Shown here: positions 1 through 6,750 of the stretch, one piece after another
Layout: each line of letters begins with the position of its first letter
Position numbering within the stretch: position 1 is the stretch's first letter
NCBI GenBank assembly: GCA_028697875.1
Contig: JAQVEQ010000092.1
Coordinates: 1-11,334 of the forward strand
Direction of reading: 5' to 3'
Source: Novosphingobium sp.
GTDB taxonomy: Bacteria > Pseudomonadota > Alphaproteobacteria > Sphingomonadales > Sphingomonadaceae
DNA: 11,334 bases
Made by a program: the position numbers and the translations under genes
Notes under the pieces: model-generated
Told to the model about the DNA's origin: nothing
The model's database searches: none
Seen by the model: only the letters and a program-made list of their open reading frames with translations

Positions 1-464
1 GGGGCCTCCTGGCGGAACGCTTCATGGAAATGGCGGAAAAGGAACAGTTCATCCTCACCGTCTGCGCCAATGGCTACGGCAAGATCAGCTCTGCCTATGA
101 ATACCGCCGCACCGGACGCGGCGGCCAGGGCATTACCAATATCGACAATATCAAGCGCAACGGCCCCGTCGTCGCCAGCTTCAGCGCAACCAAGGCGGAC
201 CAGCTCATGCTTGTCACCGACCAGGCCAAGCTGATTCGCATCGGGCTCGATTCCCTCCGCGTGATCGGACGGGCCAGCGCGGGCGTCCGCCTGTTCGACG
301 TGTCCGAGAACGAACACGTCGTCAGCGCCGTCCGCATCGACGAGCAGGAAGCCCCCGAAAACGAGGCCGAGGAAGCGATTGTCGAGGAAATGGTCCGGCG
401 CGATTCCCCGGACACCGAGATCCCCGAGACGCGCGACCGCGACGAACCGTCCGAAGGCGAATAA
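1..464 (+). CDS. gyrA: DNA gyrase subunit A, C-terminal fragment (5' end outside window)
   Basis: Only the last 154 or so codons of the gene are here. The reading frame is open from base 3 to the TAA at 462-464, and there is no reason to take the internal ATG at 24 as a start. The fragment reads as the end of the GyrA C-terminal beta-pinwheel: strand-turn-strand repeats with phrases such as EQFILTVCANGYGKIS, a GRGGQGI segment resembling a degenerate GyrA box, and DQLMLVTDQAKLIRI. An acidic Glu/Asp-rich tail follows, as in many GyrA proteins. Gyrase A cleaves and rejoins DNA in the A2B2 topoisomerase that introduces negative supercoils. The C-terminal domain wraps DNA around the enzyme. The catalytic Tyr and breakage-reunion domain lie outside the window. 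ParC also has a pinwheel, but the motif pattern and length of the tail fit GyrA better. The gene ends just before a 12-bp hairpin. Confidence 0.93.
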   Translation, partial: GLLAERFMEMAEKEQFILTVCANGYGKISSAYEYRRTGRGGQGITNIDNIKRNGPVVASFSATKADQLMLVTDQAKLIRIGLDSLRVIGRASAGVRLFDVSENEHVVSAVRIDEQEAPENEAEEAIVEEMVRRDSPDTEIPETRDRDEPSEGE

Positions 465-470
465 TTCCCC

Positions 471-511
471 GCCGTCATTGCGCGCGGCCAGCAGCCGCCC
501 GCAATGACGGC
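471..511. terminator. Hairpin between convergent gyrA and yhhN-like gene
   Basis: A perfect 12-bp inverted repeat pairs 471-482 (GCCGTCATTGCG) with 500-511 (CGCAATGACGGC). The 17-base middle is itself GC-rich and partly self-complementary (GCGGC/GCCGC). It starts 6 bases after the gyrA stop and ends 8 bases before the stop of the opposing gene, so it is placed to end transcription from both sides. There is no T-run, so termination efficiency is uncertain. The arm also resembles a dispersed extragenic palindrome unit. Confidence 0.6.
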
Positions 512-519
512 GTAACCGA

Positions 520-1167
520 TCAGGCTTCGTGATCGCGGCGCAAGGTCTGGATCACGCCTGTGCAGATCAGGAACTGGCCGGTGTAATAGAGCGGCCAGTC
601 CAGCCAGCCCGCGAAGGAACCGGGAGGCAGCAGGGTCATCTGCGCAACCACGAGGAAATCGGCGGCGACGAACAGGACGGCGCCGATCCCGACATGGTAG
701 CGGGAAAAGCGGCTCGCCCATGCACTGCCCGCCATGCCGCCAAGGGCCAGCCCATAGAGCGCGACGGCCATATCCTGCGCCAGCAACCAGGAAATCACGG
801 GCGTTGCCAGCAGCAACGCCGAGGCCGCCGCCTTCTGGCTGGGCGTCGGGTGCGTGCGCCGATGGCGCAGGAACAGGGCGATCGCCAGCACCAGGCTGAT
901 GAAGAACAGGAACCCGCCCGCATATTCGTCGAATTCGAAGACCACGTCGGCCAGTGCCGCCACCGCCATCACGCCTGCGATCCAATGGGCATCGCGGCTC
1001 CGGAGGCGCAGCAGGGCGTAGACTGCCAGCATCGCCACGGCCGCCCCCTTTATCAGTGCGAGATAGACCCCCGGCGTTTCCCCATCGCGCAACAGGTAAT
1101 AGGCCAGCGCCGCGGCAATGCTGGCCAACAGGTAAGGCCGTTTCTCGTAAAGCGCGCGTTTGGGCAT
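520..1167 (-). CDS. YhhN/TMEM86-family membrane protein (putative lysoplasmalogenase-like)
   Basis: This 215-residue protein is almost wholly hydrophobic, with about seven to eight predicted membrane segments joined by short polar loops. It matches the YhhN/TMEM86 pattern: an Ala-Asp in a central helix (AALADVVFEFDEYAGG), then YGLALGGMAG, then GIGAVLFVAADFLV, with the acidic residues sitting within membrane helices. The eukaryotic members TMEM86A/B hydrolyse the vinyl-ether bond of lysoplasmalogens. The bacterial YhhN reaction is not settled, so only the family is asserted. The ATG at 1167 is supported by a strong purine-rich ribosome binding site just upstream (GGGAGGAG on the minus strand, 2-3 bases from the start). 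The gene is divergent from trmFO across a 65-base gap and converges on gyrA. Length is usual for the family. I see no sign of disruption. Confidence 0.8.
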   Translation of the reverse strand: MPKRALYEKRPYLLASIAAALAYYLLRDGETPGVYLALIKGAAVAMLAVYALLRLRSRDAHWIAGVMAVAALADVVFEFDEYAGGFLFFISLVLAIALFLRHRRTHPTPSQKAAASALLLATPVISWLLAQDMAVALYGLALGGMAGSAWASRFSRYHVGIGAVLFVAADFLVVAQMTLLPPGSFAGWLDWPLYYTGQFLICTGVIQTLRRDHEA

Positions 1168-1232
1168 GGCTCCTCCCTCTTGCGCACTGCTTGGCCTTGA
1201 ATGCGACGCCTTGCAAGCTGTAGGGCGCCGGG

Positions 1233-2594
1233 ATGACGCATGACATTCACATCATCGGCGGCGGACTCGCCGGCAGCGAAGCGGCATGGCAGCTCGCCCG
1301 GCGCGGCTTCAAGGTAAGGCTGTCGGAAATGCGCGGGGCACCGGCCGACAAAGGCGGTGAAATGACGCCGGCCCACCAGACCGACGGCCTGGCGGAAATG
1401 GTCTGTTCCAACTCCTTCCGTTCCGACGACGACGAAAAGAATGCCGTGGGGCTGTTGCACCACGAGATGCGGCGGCTGGATTCGCTGGTCATGCGCGCGG
1501 CCGAAACGGCGCGCGTCCCGGCCGGGTCTGCTCTGGCGGTGGACCGGGACGTATTCTCCCGCGAGGTGCAAGCCGCGCTGGAAGGGCATCCCAACATCGC
1601 CGTCGTGCGCGAACGGGTGGACGCCCTGCCAGCTTCCGGTCCGGTGATCGTCGCCACCGGGCCGCTGACCGCCGCCGCATTGGCGGAGAGCATCGGCCAG
1701 GCGACAGGCGCGGACAGCCTCGCCTTCTTCGACGCCATTGCCCCTATCGTCCATTTCGACAGCATCGACATGTCGATCTGCTGGAAACAGTCCCGCTGGG
1801 ACAAGAAGAGCGGCCCGGACAGCGACGGGAAGGACTACATCAACTGCCCGATGGACAAGGAGCAATACCTTGCCTTCCACCGGGGCCTGATCGAAGGCGA
1901 AAAAACCGCCTTCAAGCAGTGGGAGGAAAACACTCCCTATTTCGACGGCTGCATGCCGATCGAGGTCATGGCCGAACGGGGCGTGGATACCTTGCGCTTC
2001 GGGCCGATGAAGCCCGTCGGACTGGACGACCCGCGCACCGGGCGCTGGCCCTATGCCGTGGTCCAGCTGAGGCAGGACAACAAGCTCGGCACCTTGTGGA
2101 ACATGGTCGGCTTCCAGACCAAACTGAAGCATGCCGAACAGGTCCGCCTGTTCCGCATCATCCCCGGCCTCGAGAAGGCCGAGTTCGCCCGGCTCGGCGG
2201 CCTTCACCGTAACACGTTCATCAATTCCCCCATCGTGCTCGACCGGCAATTGCGCCTCAAGGGCGCGGAGCATATCCGCTTTGCCGGCCAGATCACCGGC
2301 TGCGAAGGCTATGTCGAAAGCTCGGCCGTCGGGCTTCTGGCTGGCATGATGGCGGCGGAGGAACTGGCTGGCCACACCTGGCAAGGCCCGCCGCGCACAA
2401 CGGCGATGGGCGCCCTTCTCGCCCATATCACCGGCGACGCCGAAGCCGACAGCTACCAGCCGATGAACGTCAATTTCGGCCTCTTCCCACCCTTGCACGA
2501 AGTGAAGAAGAAGCAGCGCAAGGAAGCCTACACCACCCGCGCCAAGGCCGACTTTTCGTCGTGGATGGAGCACCTCTCGCCTGTCCCGGCGTAA
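1233..2594 (+). CDS. trmFO: TrmFO, folate/FAD-dependent tRNA (uracil-54-C5)-methyltransferase
   Basis: TrmFO methylates U54 in the T-loop of tRNA, giving ribothymidine. It takes carbon from 5,10-methylenetetrahydrofolate and reducing power from FADH2, unlike the SAM-dependent TrmA of many other bacteria. The 453-residue product has the family's length and landmarks. An N-terminal FAD-binding Rossmann motif (IIGGGLAGSEAAW, residues 7-19) is followed by SEMRG. Next come EMVCSNSFRSDD with Cys58, and a second conserved cysteine in YFDGCMPIEVMAERG (Cys240). In characterised TrmFO, cysteines in these two motifs take part in catalysis. Near the C-terminus FAGQITGCEGYVESSAVGLLAG is the second flavin-contact region. 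The ATG at 1233 places the flavin motif at the normal distance from the N-terminus, although the ribosome binding site is weak. It resembles GidA/MnmG only in its flavin fold. Confidence 0.96.
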   Translation: MTHDIHIIGGGLAGSEAAWQLARRGFKVRLSEMRGAPADKGGEMTPAHQTDGLAEMVCSNSFRSDDDEKNAVGLLHHEMRRLDSLVMRAAETARVPAGSALAVDRDVFSREVQAALEGHPNIAVVRERVDALPASGPVIVATGPLTAAALAESIGQATGADSLAFFDAIAPIVHFDSIDMSICWKQSRWDKKSGPDSDGKDYINCPMDKEQYLAFHRGLIEGEKTAFKQWEENTPYFDGCMPIEVMAERGVDTLRFGPMKPVGLDDPRTGRWPYAVVQLRQDNKLGTLWNMVGFQTKLKHAEQVRLFRIIPGLEKAEFARLGGLHRNTFINSPIVLDRQLRLKGAEHIRFAGQITGCEGYVESSAVGLLAGMMAAEELAGHTWQGPPRTTAMGALLAHITGDAEADSYQPMNVNFGLFPPLHEVKKKQRKEAYTTRAKADFSSWMEHLSPVPA

Positions 2595-2728
2595 TTGCGG
2601 CACGGCTCGCCTGCGCCTGTCGGCTTTCTACAAGCCCCCTTTTCCACTCCCGTAATATCATTCCCGCCAAGGGTCGCGACACAAGAACCCTGCAGCAACG
2701 ACTGCAAACCTCGTGGGAGGATACACCT
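2595..2728 (+). promoter_or_regulatory. Leader/promoter region of the outer-membrane protein gene
   Basis: This non-coding gap between trmFO and the barrel gene holds a short hairpin (GGCTT 2622-2626 with AAGCC 2632-2636) followed by CCCCCTTTT, a weak candidate terminator for trmFO. It also holds a TAATAT element at 2653-2658 that could be a -10 box. No good -35 hexamer lies at the right distance. The assignment rests on position and the -10-like element only. Confidence 0.3.
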
Positions 2729-3478
2729 ATGAAACTCGCATTTCTTGCGGCGCTCGGTTGCGCCATAAGCACCCCGGCCCTGGCCCAGACGACTTTCAAC
2801 GGGCCCTATGTCGGCGTCAGCGCCGGCTATGCGGCCGCCAAGTCCAAATCGGACGTCGCCCTCGCCGACGACTGGAGCATCGAACCGACAGCCTTGCAGG
2901 ATACGGTCATTGCGGGCTGGTCCGACAAGCAGAGCACCGATGGAGTCGCCTTCGGCGCGCAGCTTGGCTACAATGCCCAGGTCGGCGGCAATGTCGTTAT
3001 CGGCGCGGAAGCATCGTTCAACGTTCTCGACACGGATGAGACTTCCACGCGCAATGTCGTCTACAGTCCTTCGTTGAACTACGACTTCACCAACAAGATC
3101 GATGCGAAGAACCTTCTGGCCCTGAAGGCAAAGCTGGGTTTCGCCGCCGGCTCCACGCTGATCTATGCGACTGGCGGCTGGGCGACCGGCAAGGCGGACA
3201 TCGGAGCCAGTGTCCTTTCGAACGGCGGCTATGCCAAGGCCGGCGGCAAGTCGAAATGGATGGACGGCTACATCGTCGGCGGCGGGGTCGAATACAAGCT
3301 CAACCAGAACGTTTCCGCCCGGCTCGAATACAATTACGCCGACCTGGGCCATGAAACCTACGACACGGCCTACCTCGCCGGGAGCACTTATGCCCCTCCC
3401 GGTGCGCTCTATAGCGAGACTTTCAGGCAGGACCTGCGCCTGCACCTCGTGAGCCTGGGTGTGAACTATCACTTCTGA
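2729..3478 (+). CDS. Outer-membrane beta-barrel protein (Omp25/Omp31-like porin family)
   Basis: This 249-residue secreted protein begins with a classic signal peptide (MKLAFLAALGCAISTPALA, cleavage expected after residue 19). The rest is a chain of alternating polar/apolar strands: YVGVSAGYAAA, VAFGAQLGYNAQ, VVIGAEASFNVL, LIYATGGWATG, IVGGGVEYKL and VSARLEYNYADLG. It ends with VSLGVNYHF, a C-terminal aromatic residue of the kind recognised by the BAM insertion machinery. The pattern is that of the small eight-stranded barrels grouped with Brucella Omp25/Omp31. The frame is open back to 2561, but the signal peptide and a GGGAGG ribosome binding site at 2715-2720, 8 bases before the ATG, fix the start at 2729. 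The 134-base gap after trmFO suggests its own promoter. Ligand or pore function is unknown. Confidence 0.88.
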   Translation: MKLAFLAALGCAISTPALAQTTFNGPYVGVSAGYAAAKSKSDVALADDWSIEPTALQDTVIAGWSDKQSTDGVAFGAQLGYNAQVGGNVVIGAEASFNVLDTDETSTRNVVYSPSLNYDFTNKIDAKNLLALKAKLGFAAGSTLIYATGGWATGKADIGASVLSNGGYAKAGGKSKWMDGYIVGGGVEYKLNQNVSARLEYNYADLGHETYDTAYLAGSTYAPPGALYSETFRQDLRLHLVSLGVNYHF

Positions 3479-3505
3479 ACAGAACGCGCGACGGGTTCGT
3501 CACGC

Positions 3506-3542
3506 TGGCGCCCGCTGTCCGCAACAAGGACGGCGGGCGTCA
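3506..3542. terminator. Strong hairpin between convergent OMP and EF-hand genes
   Basis: Bases 3506-3520 pair with 3528-3542 across a 7-base loop (GCAACAA), giving a 15-bp GC-rich stem in which two pairs are G-T or T-G. It lies 27 bases after the plus-strand stop and 4 bases before the opposing stop, so it is well placed as a bidirectional terminator. There is no long T-run on either side. Confidence 0.6.
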
Positions 3543-3546
3543 CCGT

Positions 3547-4008
3547 TCAGCAGCGGCAGGCGGGTCTCTTCTTCGGCTTCGGCGCAGTGGCCGCGAATTC
3601 GCCCGGGGAGAGTTCCCCATCGCCGTTGGCGTCGGCTGCACGGAAACGGTTGGATGTCGCTACGGCCCATTCCTCGAAAGTCAGCAGGTTGTTGCCGTCG
3701 ACATCGAGCTTGCGGAAGGCATCCGCGCGCGTGGCAAGCATCTCGTTGCGGGTGATCCGCCAGTCCCGGTTGCGATCGTAACGGAAGAAGCGCTGCTGCT
3801 CGCGCGTCAGTTCGCTCGCCTCGGGCGGCGCCGGACCTTGCATTCCCGACACGTCCGCGACCGGCAAGGCGTCGTCCACCGGAGCCTCCCCGGCCAGGAC
3901 GGGTGGCGGCGGGGCGCTCTTTTCGATCTCGGCCCTGCCCTGCCACCAGAACATGCCGATCCCGGCCAATCCCAGTGCCGCGATAGCTCCCAATACGATC
4001 CGGTTCAT
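3547..4008 (-). CDS. Membrane-anchored EF-hand protein with three calcium-loop motifs
   Basis: The 153-residue product starts with a hydrophobic helix (about residues 4-21), which would be either an uncleaved membrane anchor or a signal peptide. A Pro/Ala-rich linker (about 31-63) follows, then three 12-residue EF-hand loops. Loop 1 (78-89, DRNRDWRITRNE) has Trp where Gly is normal at position 6. Loop 2 (102-113, DVDGNNLLTFEE) has Asn there. Loop 3 (126-137, DANGDGELSPGE) is canonical with Gly and the terminal Glu. Calcium binding is therefore likely for loop 3, plausible for loop 2 and doubtful for loop 1. The tail is basic with two cysteines (KPKKRPACRC). The protein probably faces the periplasm. 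The gene lies 34 bases downstream of the prenyl-synthase-like gene on the same strand and is probably co-transcribed with it. No specific function is recognised. Confidence 0.82.
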   Translation of the reverse strand: MNRIVLGAIAALGLAGIGMFWWQGRAEIEKSAPPPPVLAGEAPVDDALPVADVSGMQGPAPPEASELTREQQRFFRYDRNRDWRITRNEMLATRADAFRKLDVDGNNLLTFEEWAVATSNRFRAADANGDGELSPGEFAATAPKPKKRPACRC

Positions 4009-4042
4009 GCCCTTACCCTGCCGAAGATGACGACAGCATAGC

Positions 4043-4702
4043 CTAGCGGCCGGTCAAGCCAAGCCTGAGCGCGGCCAGCATATCGCCCGGACCACCCAGC
4101 AGTTCGCCACCGCCCCGCGCGGCGTTTCGCCGGGCAAGGCCGCCAAGGACGCTCAGCGGGCGCAAGCTGCGCGGCAAGGCCCAACCGGCCGCTGCTTCCT
4201 CCTCGGCAAGCGCCAGCGCAAGGTCCCGTTCCCGCGGGTCGCTCAAGCCCCGTGCGAGGTCCATCAGCGCCCAGCAATGCGCCGCCTTGCGTGCCGCATC
4301 GGCATGTCCTCCCGCTCCGGCCAGACGGGCCAATGCGGCAAAGGCATCCGCTCGCCCCTTGGCGAAGCTACGGATTTCCTCCTCTCCGAAAGGCGGCTCG
4401 GCAAGCAGGCTTTCCCAGCCTTCGGCAAGGCCGGACAAAGCGGCTTCCTCCCCCTCCCACGCTGCGAGAAACGCAAGCAACGGTTCGCCGGACGGCCGTT
4501 CCCCGCCCGGTTTGCCGAGCGTCTCGCGCCACCAGGCCAGGCGCATCTGCGCCAGCATGGGCTCGCGCGCCTGGCGGACGATCCCGGCAAGCCTGGCGTC
4601 GAGTGCGAACAGCGCCATGAACAGCTCGCGGGACCGCCCCGGCGCGTAGGACAACGCCAGACGCTGGGGGATCGGCAGACTGGCGACAATGGCTGTTTTC
4701 AT
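4043..4702 (-). CDS. Squalene/phytoene-synthase-like protein, catalytic motifs apparently degenerate
   Basis: This 219-residue protein resembles the squalene/phytoene synthase fold at its N-terminus: APGRSRELFMALFALDARLAGI, then EPMLAQMRLAWWRETL, where active enzymes and NDUFAF6-like relatives have the same 'RLxWWRxxL' helix. It is shorter than typical active synthases (about 280-300 residues). Neither Asp-rich DxxxD diphosphate-binding motif is intact: the first region keeps only a single Asp (ALDARLAG), and the second region reads WALMDLARGLSDPRERD. A condensation reaction is therefore unlikely. The protein may be a non-catalytic homologue of the type represented by the complex I assembly factor NDUFAF6, but that is inference. 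The ATG at 4702 has a good ribosome binding site (GGAAGG, 6 bases upstream). It is the first gene of a likely two-gene unit with the EF-hand gene. Confidence 0.68.
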   Translation of the reverse strand: MKTAIVASLPIPQRLALSYAPGRSRELFMALFALDARLAGIVRQAREPMLAQMRLAWWRETLGKPGGERPSGEPLLAFLAAWEGEEAALSGLAEGWESLLAEPPFGEEEIRSFAKGRADAFAALARLAGAGGHADAARKAAHCWALMDLARGLSDPRERDLALALAEEEAAAGWALPRSLRPLSVLGGLARRNAARGGGELLGGPGDMLAALRLGLTGR

Positions 4703-4806
4703 AGCCCGCCTTCCCAGACCGGACGGAAATTAGTCAAGGCAATTAGGGTGGAATTAACGTCTTTTGGATAGCCGGACCATTGGGGAATAGTATCGAGGAC
4801 GGCCCG
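4703..4806. promoter_or_regulatory. AT-rich divergent promoter region between prenyl-synthase-like and TadG genes
   Basis: These 104 bases separate two divergent genes and are clearly richer in A and T than the flanking coding DNA. They contain three AATTA-type elements (AATTAG 4728-4733, AATTAG 4741-4746, AATTAA 4752-4757), plus TTGACT on the minus strand at 4731-4736 and TAGTAT at 4788-4793. The start signals of both units must lie here. I could not find a convincing paired -35/-10 for either. A GAGGAC at 4795-4800 is the likely ribosome binding site for the ATG at 4807. Confidence 0.55.
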
Positions 4807-6750
4807 ATGTTGCACCGGGAACAATTCAAGAATGGCTTCCTGGCCAAGCTGATTGCGGATCGCGCAGGCAATACGCTTGCGATCGTCGCAGCCGCGACAT
4901 TGCCGATGATGGCGATAATCGGCGGCGGCGTGGATATCAGCCGCGCCTACATGACGAAGACGCAATTACAGGCCGCGTGCGACTCCGGCGTTCTTGCGGG
5001 CCGCCGCGCCATGGCTATTTCCGGCGAATACGGCACCGACGAGCGCGACACCGCCGATCGGATGTTCAACTTCAACTACGATGGGGATTCGGTCCAGGCA
5101 CGCGACGTGTCGTTCGTCACCGACGATAACAGCGATGGCCAGGTCACCGGCACCGCCACGGCCACCATGCCGACCGTCGTGATGAAGATCTTCGGCAAGA
5201 ACACGATCGACCTCACCGTGGATTGCATGGCCGAACTGCAGATCGGCAACGTCGACGTGATGTTCGTGCTCGACACCACCGGCTCGATGGGCAGTTCGAT
5301 CAGCTGGGGCGAGCCGACCAAGATCGAGGGTTTGCGCGATGCCGTGCGCGATTTCCACAGGACGATCAACCAGGCCATCAACGACAACCGCACGCGCGTC
5401 CGTTATGGTTTCGTTCCCTATTCGATGACGGTCAATGTCGGCGGATTGATCGCGGATGGCGAATTGCCGACCGATTATCTCCGCGACATTACGCCCTACC
5501 AGTCTCGTCTTGCCGTATTCGACACCCCGGTAAATGTTGCGGAAGATACCGAAACACTGAGCGATGAGACGGAAACCTACGCAAGCAATATCTCGGAAAA
5601 CGACTGTTACAGTTACGCCGATAATTACGGCAATAACCCGGTGACGAGCGGCAGCGCCCCGGGCGTCGTGACGACCACCGAATACGATCTGGTGCAATTT
5701 GATCGCAAGCAACGTGTAGGTTCAGGCCGCAACAGGTACTGGATTGGCACATGCACACGGCGCGTATGGACTACGCGCACGACTTACTCGACCGAATACC
5801 AGTTCACCAAGTGGCGCTACACTCAGGTGGATCTCGACACGTCGCAGGCCAAGACGCTCGCCTCGGTTCCCTACGCATCCTATGTCAGCAGCAGTTCGCG
5901 GACGGAAACCCGCGGAGCCTATGATCCCATCAGGCTGGCCGAAATGGTATCCGATGGCACGGCGAGCAACATTACCGTGTCCAACTCCACTTGGGACGGC
6001 TGCATCGAGGAACGTGAAACCATATCGCCAACCACCACGATCCCCGATTTCTATCCCGTCCCCGATGGGGCCTACGATCTCGATTTCGATCTGGTACCCG
6101 ACAGCGAACAAACCCGCTGGAGGCCGCATTGGGCCGATATGGAATTCAGCCGCAGCAACTACACCTCTGAAGATTCGACTTCCAACCGCAGCCATGTGTC
6201 GAACAACTGCCCCGCGGAAATGATGCTGCTCCGCACGGTCGATCTTTCCGACAATCCGGATGACGTCCCGACTTGGCTCGACACCTACCTCAACAACCTG
6301 CGCGCCGAAGGGAACACCTATCACGACCTCGGCATGATCTGGGGCGGACGCCTCACCAGCCCGACGGGTCTCTTTGCCGACAACGTGAACCTCGATGCCG
6401 ACAAGCTCAACGTGAGCCACCACATCATCTTCATGACCGACGGCCAGATGCAACCGACCACTTCCGGCTATTCCGCCTACGGCATCGAGAATCTCGATAA
6501 CCGGATCTCGCCGCGCAATTATGAAAGCACTATCACGGCGCGGCACAACGCGCGCTTTGCCGCAATGTGTTCGGCGATCAGGGCACAGGGCACGACGATC
6601 TGGGTCATTGCCTTCGGCACCAGCATGACGACCGAACTGCAGAACTGCGCAAGCAGCGGACGCGCCTACTATTCGAGCAATACCGAAGCATTGCGCAGCA
6701 CCTTCAAGTACATCGCCGCGCAGGTGGCCGACCTGAGGCTCGGCAAGTGA
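4807..6750 (+). CDS. TadG-like pilus-assembly protein with von Willebrand factor A domain
   Basis: The 647-residue protein has a TadE/TadG-type N-terminus. A short cytoplasmic stretch ends in DRAGNTLAIVAAATLPMM, the single membrane segment is about residues 23-41, and a DISRAYMTKTQLQAACDSGVLAGRR helix follows. From residue 148 it carries a VWA domain: a MIDAS motif DTTGSMG (D156, T158, S160), the threonine region TYHDLGMIWGGRL (504-516), and FMTDGQ with D545. These metal-ligand positions are intact. About 270 residues rich in Tyr, Thr and Ser are inserted between the first and later VWA motifs, including Cys267, 316, 399 and 468. The start is set at ATG 4807, with GAGGAC 6 bases upstream; the frame also reaches a TTG at 4780. 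TadG-type proteins act at the cell envelope with Flp/Tad pili. The gene overlaps the next by four bases (GTGA). Confidence 0.86.
   Translation: MLHREQFKNGFLAKLIADRAGNTLAIVAAATLPMMAIIGGGVDISRAYMTKTQLQAACDSGVLAGRRAMAISGEYGTDERDTADRMFNFNYDGDSVQARDVSFVTDDNSDGQVTGTATATMPTVVMKIFGKNTIDLTVDCMAELQIGNVDVMFVLDTTGSMGSSISWGEPTKIEGLRDAVRDFHRTINQAINDNRTRVRYGFVPYSMTVNVGGLIADGELPTDYLRDITPYQSRLAVFDTPVNVAEDTETLSDETETYASNISENDCYSYADNYGNNPVTSGSAPGVVTTTEYDLVQFDRKQRVGSGRNRYWIGTCTRRVWTTRTTYSTEYQFTKWRYTQVDLDTSQAKTLASVPYASYVSSSSRTETRGAYDPIRLAEMVSDGTASNITVSNSTWDGCIEERETISPTTTIPDFYPVPDGAYDLDFDLVPDSEQTRWRPHWADMEFSRSNYTSEDSTSNRSHVSNNCPAEMMLLRTVDLSDNPDDVPTWLDTYLNNLRAEGNTYHDLGMIWGGRLTSPTGLFADNVNLDADKLNVSHHIIFMTDGQMQPTTSGYSAYGIENLDNRISPRNYESTITARHNARFAAMCSAIRAQGTTIWVIAFGTSMTTELQNCASSGRAYYSSNTEALRSTFKYIAAQVADLRLGK

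Noticed and set aside
1053..2603. 516-codon open frame on the minus strand opposite trmFO
   Set aside because: It lies antisense to a clearly recognised trmFO, and its composition (His/Arg/Gly/Ala-rich, no domain) is that of a GC-rich shadow frame.
2561..2728. N-terminal extension of the outer-membrane protein
   Set aside because: The ATG at 2729 has a good ribosome binding site and begins a textbook signal peptide; the extension overlaps the end of trmFO and has no family resemblance.
4780..4806. TTG start for the TadG-like gene
   Set aside because: The ATG at 4807 has GAGGAC six bases upstream and gives a normal TadG N-terminus.
5722..6546. 274-codon minus-strand frame inside the TadG gene
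   Set aside because: It is antisense to a VWA-domain gene with intact motifs and has shadow-like composition.
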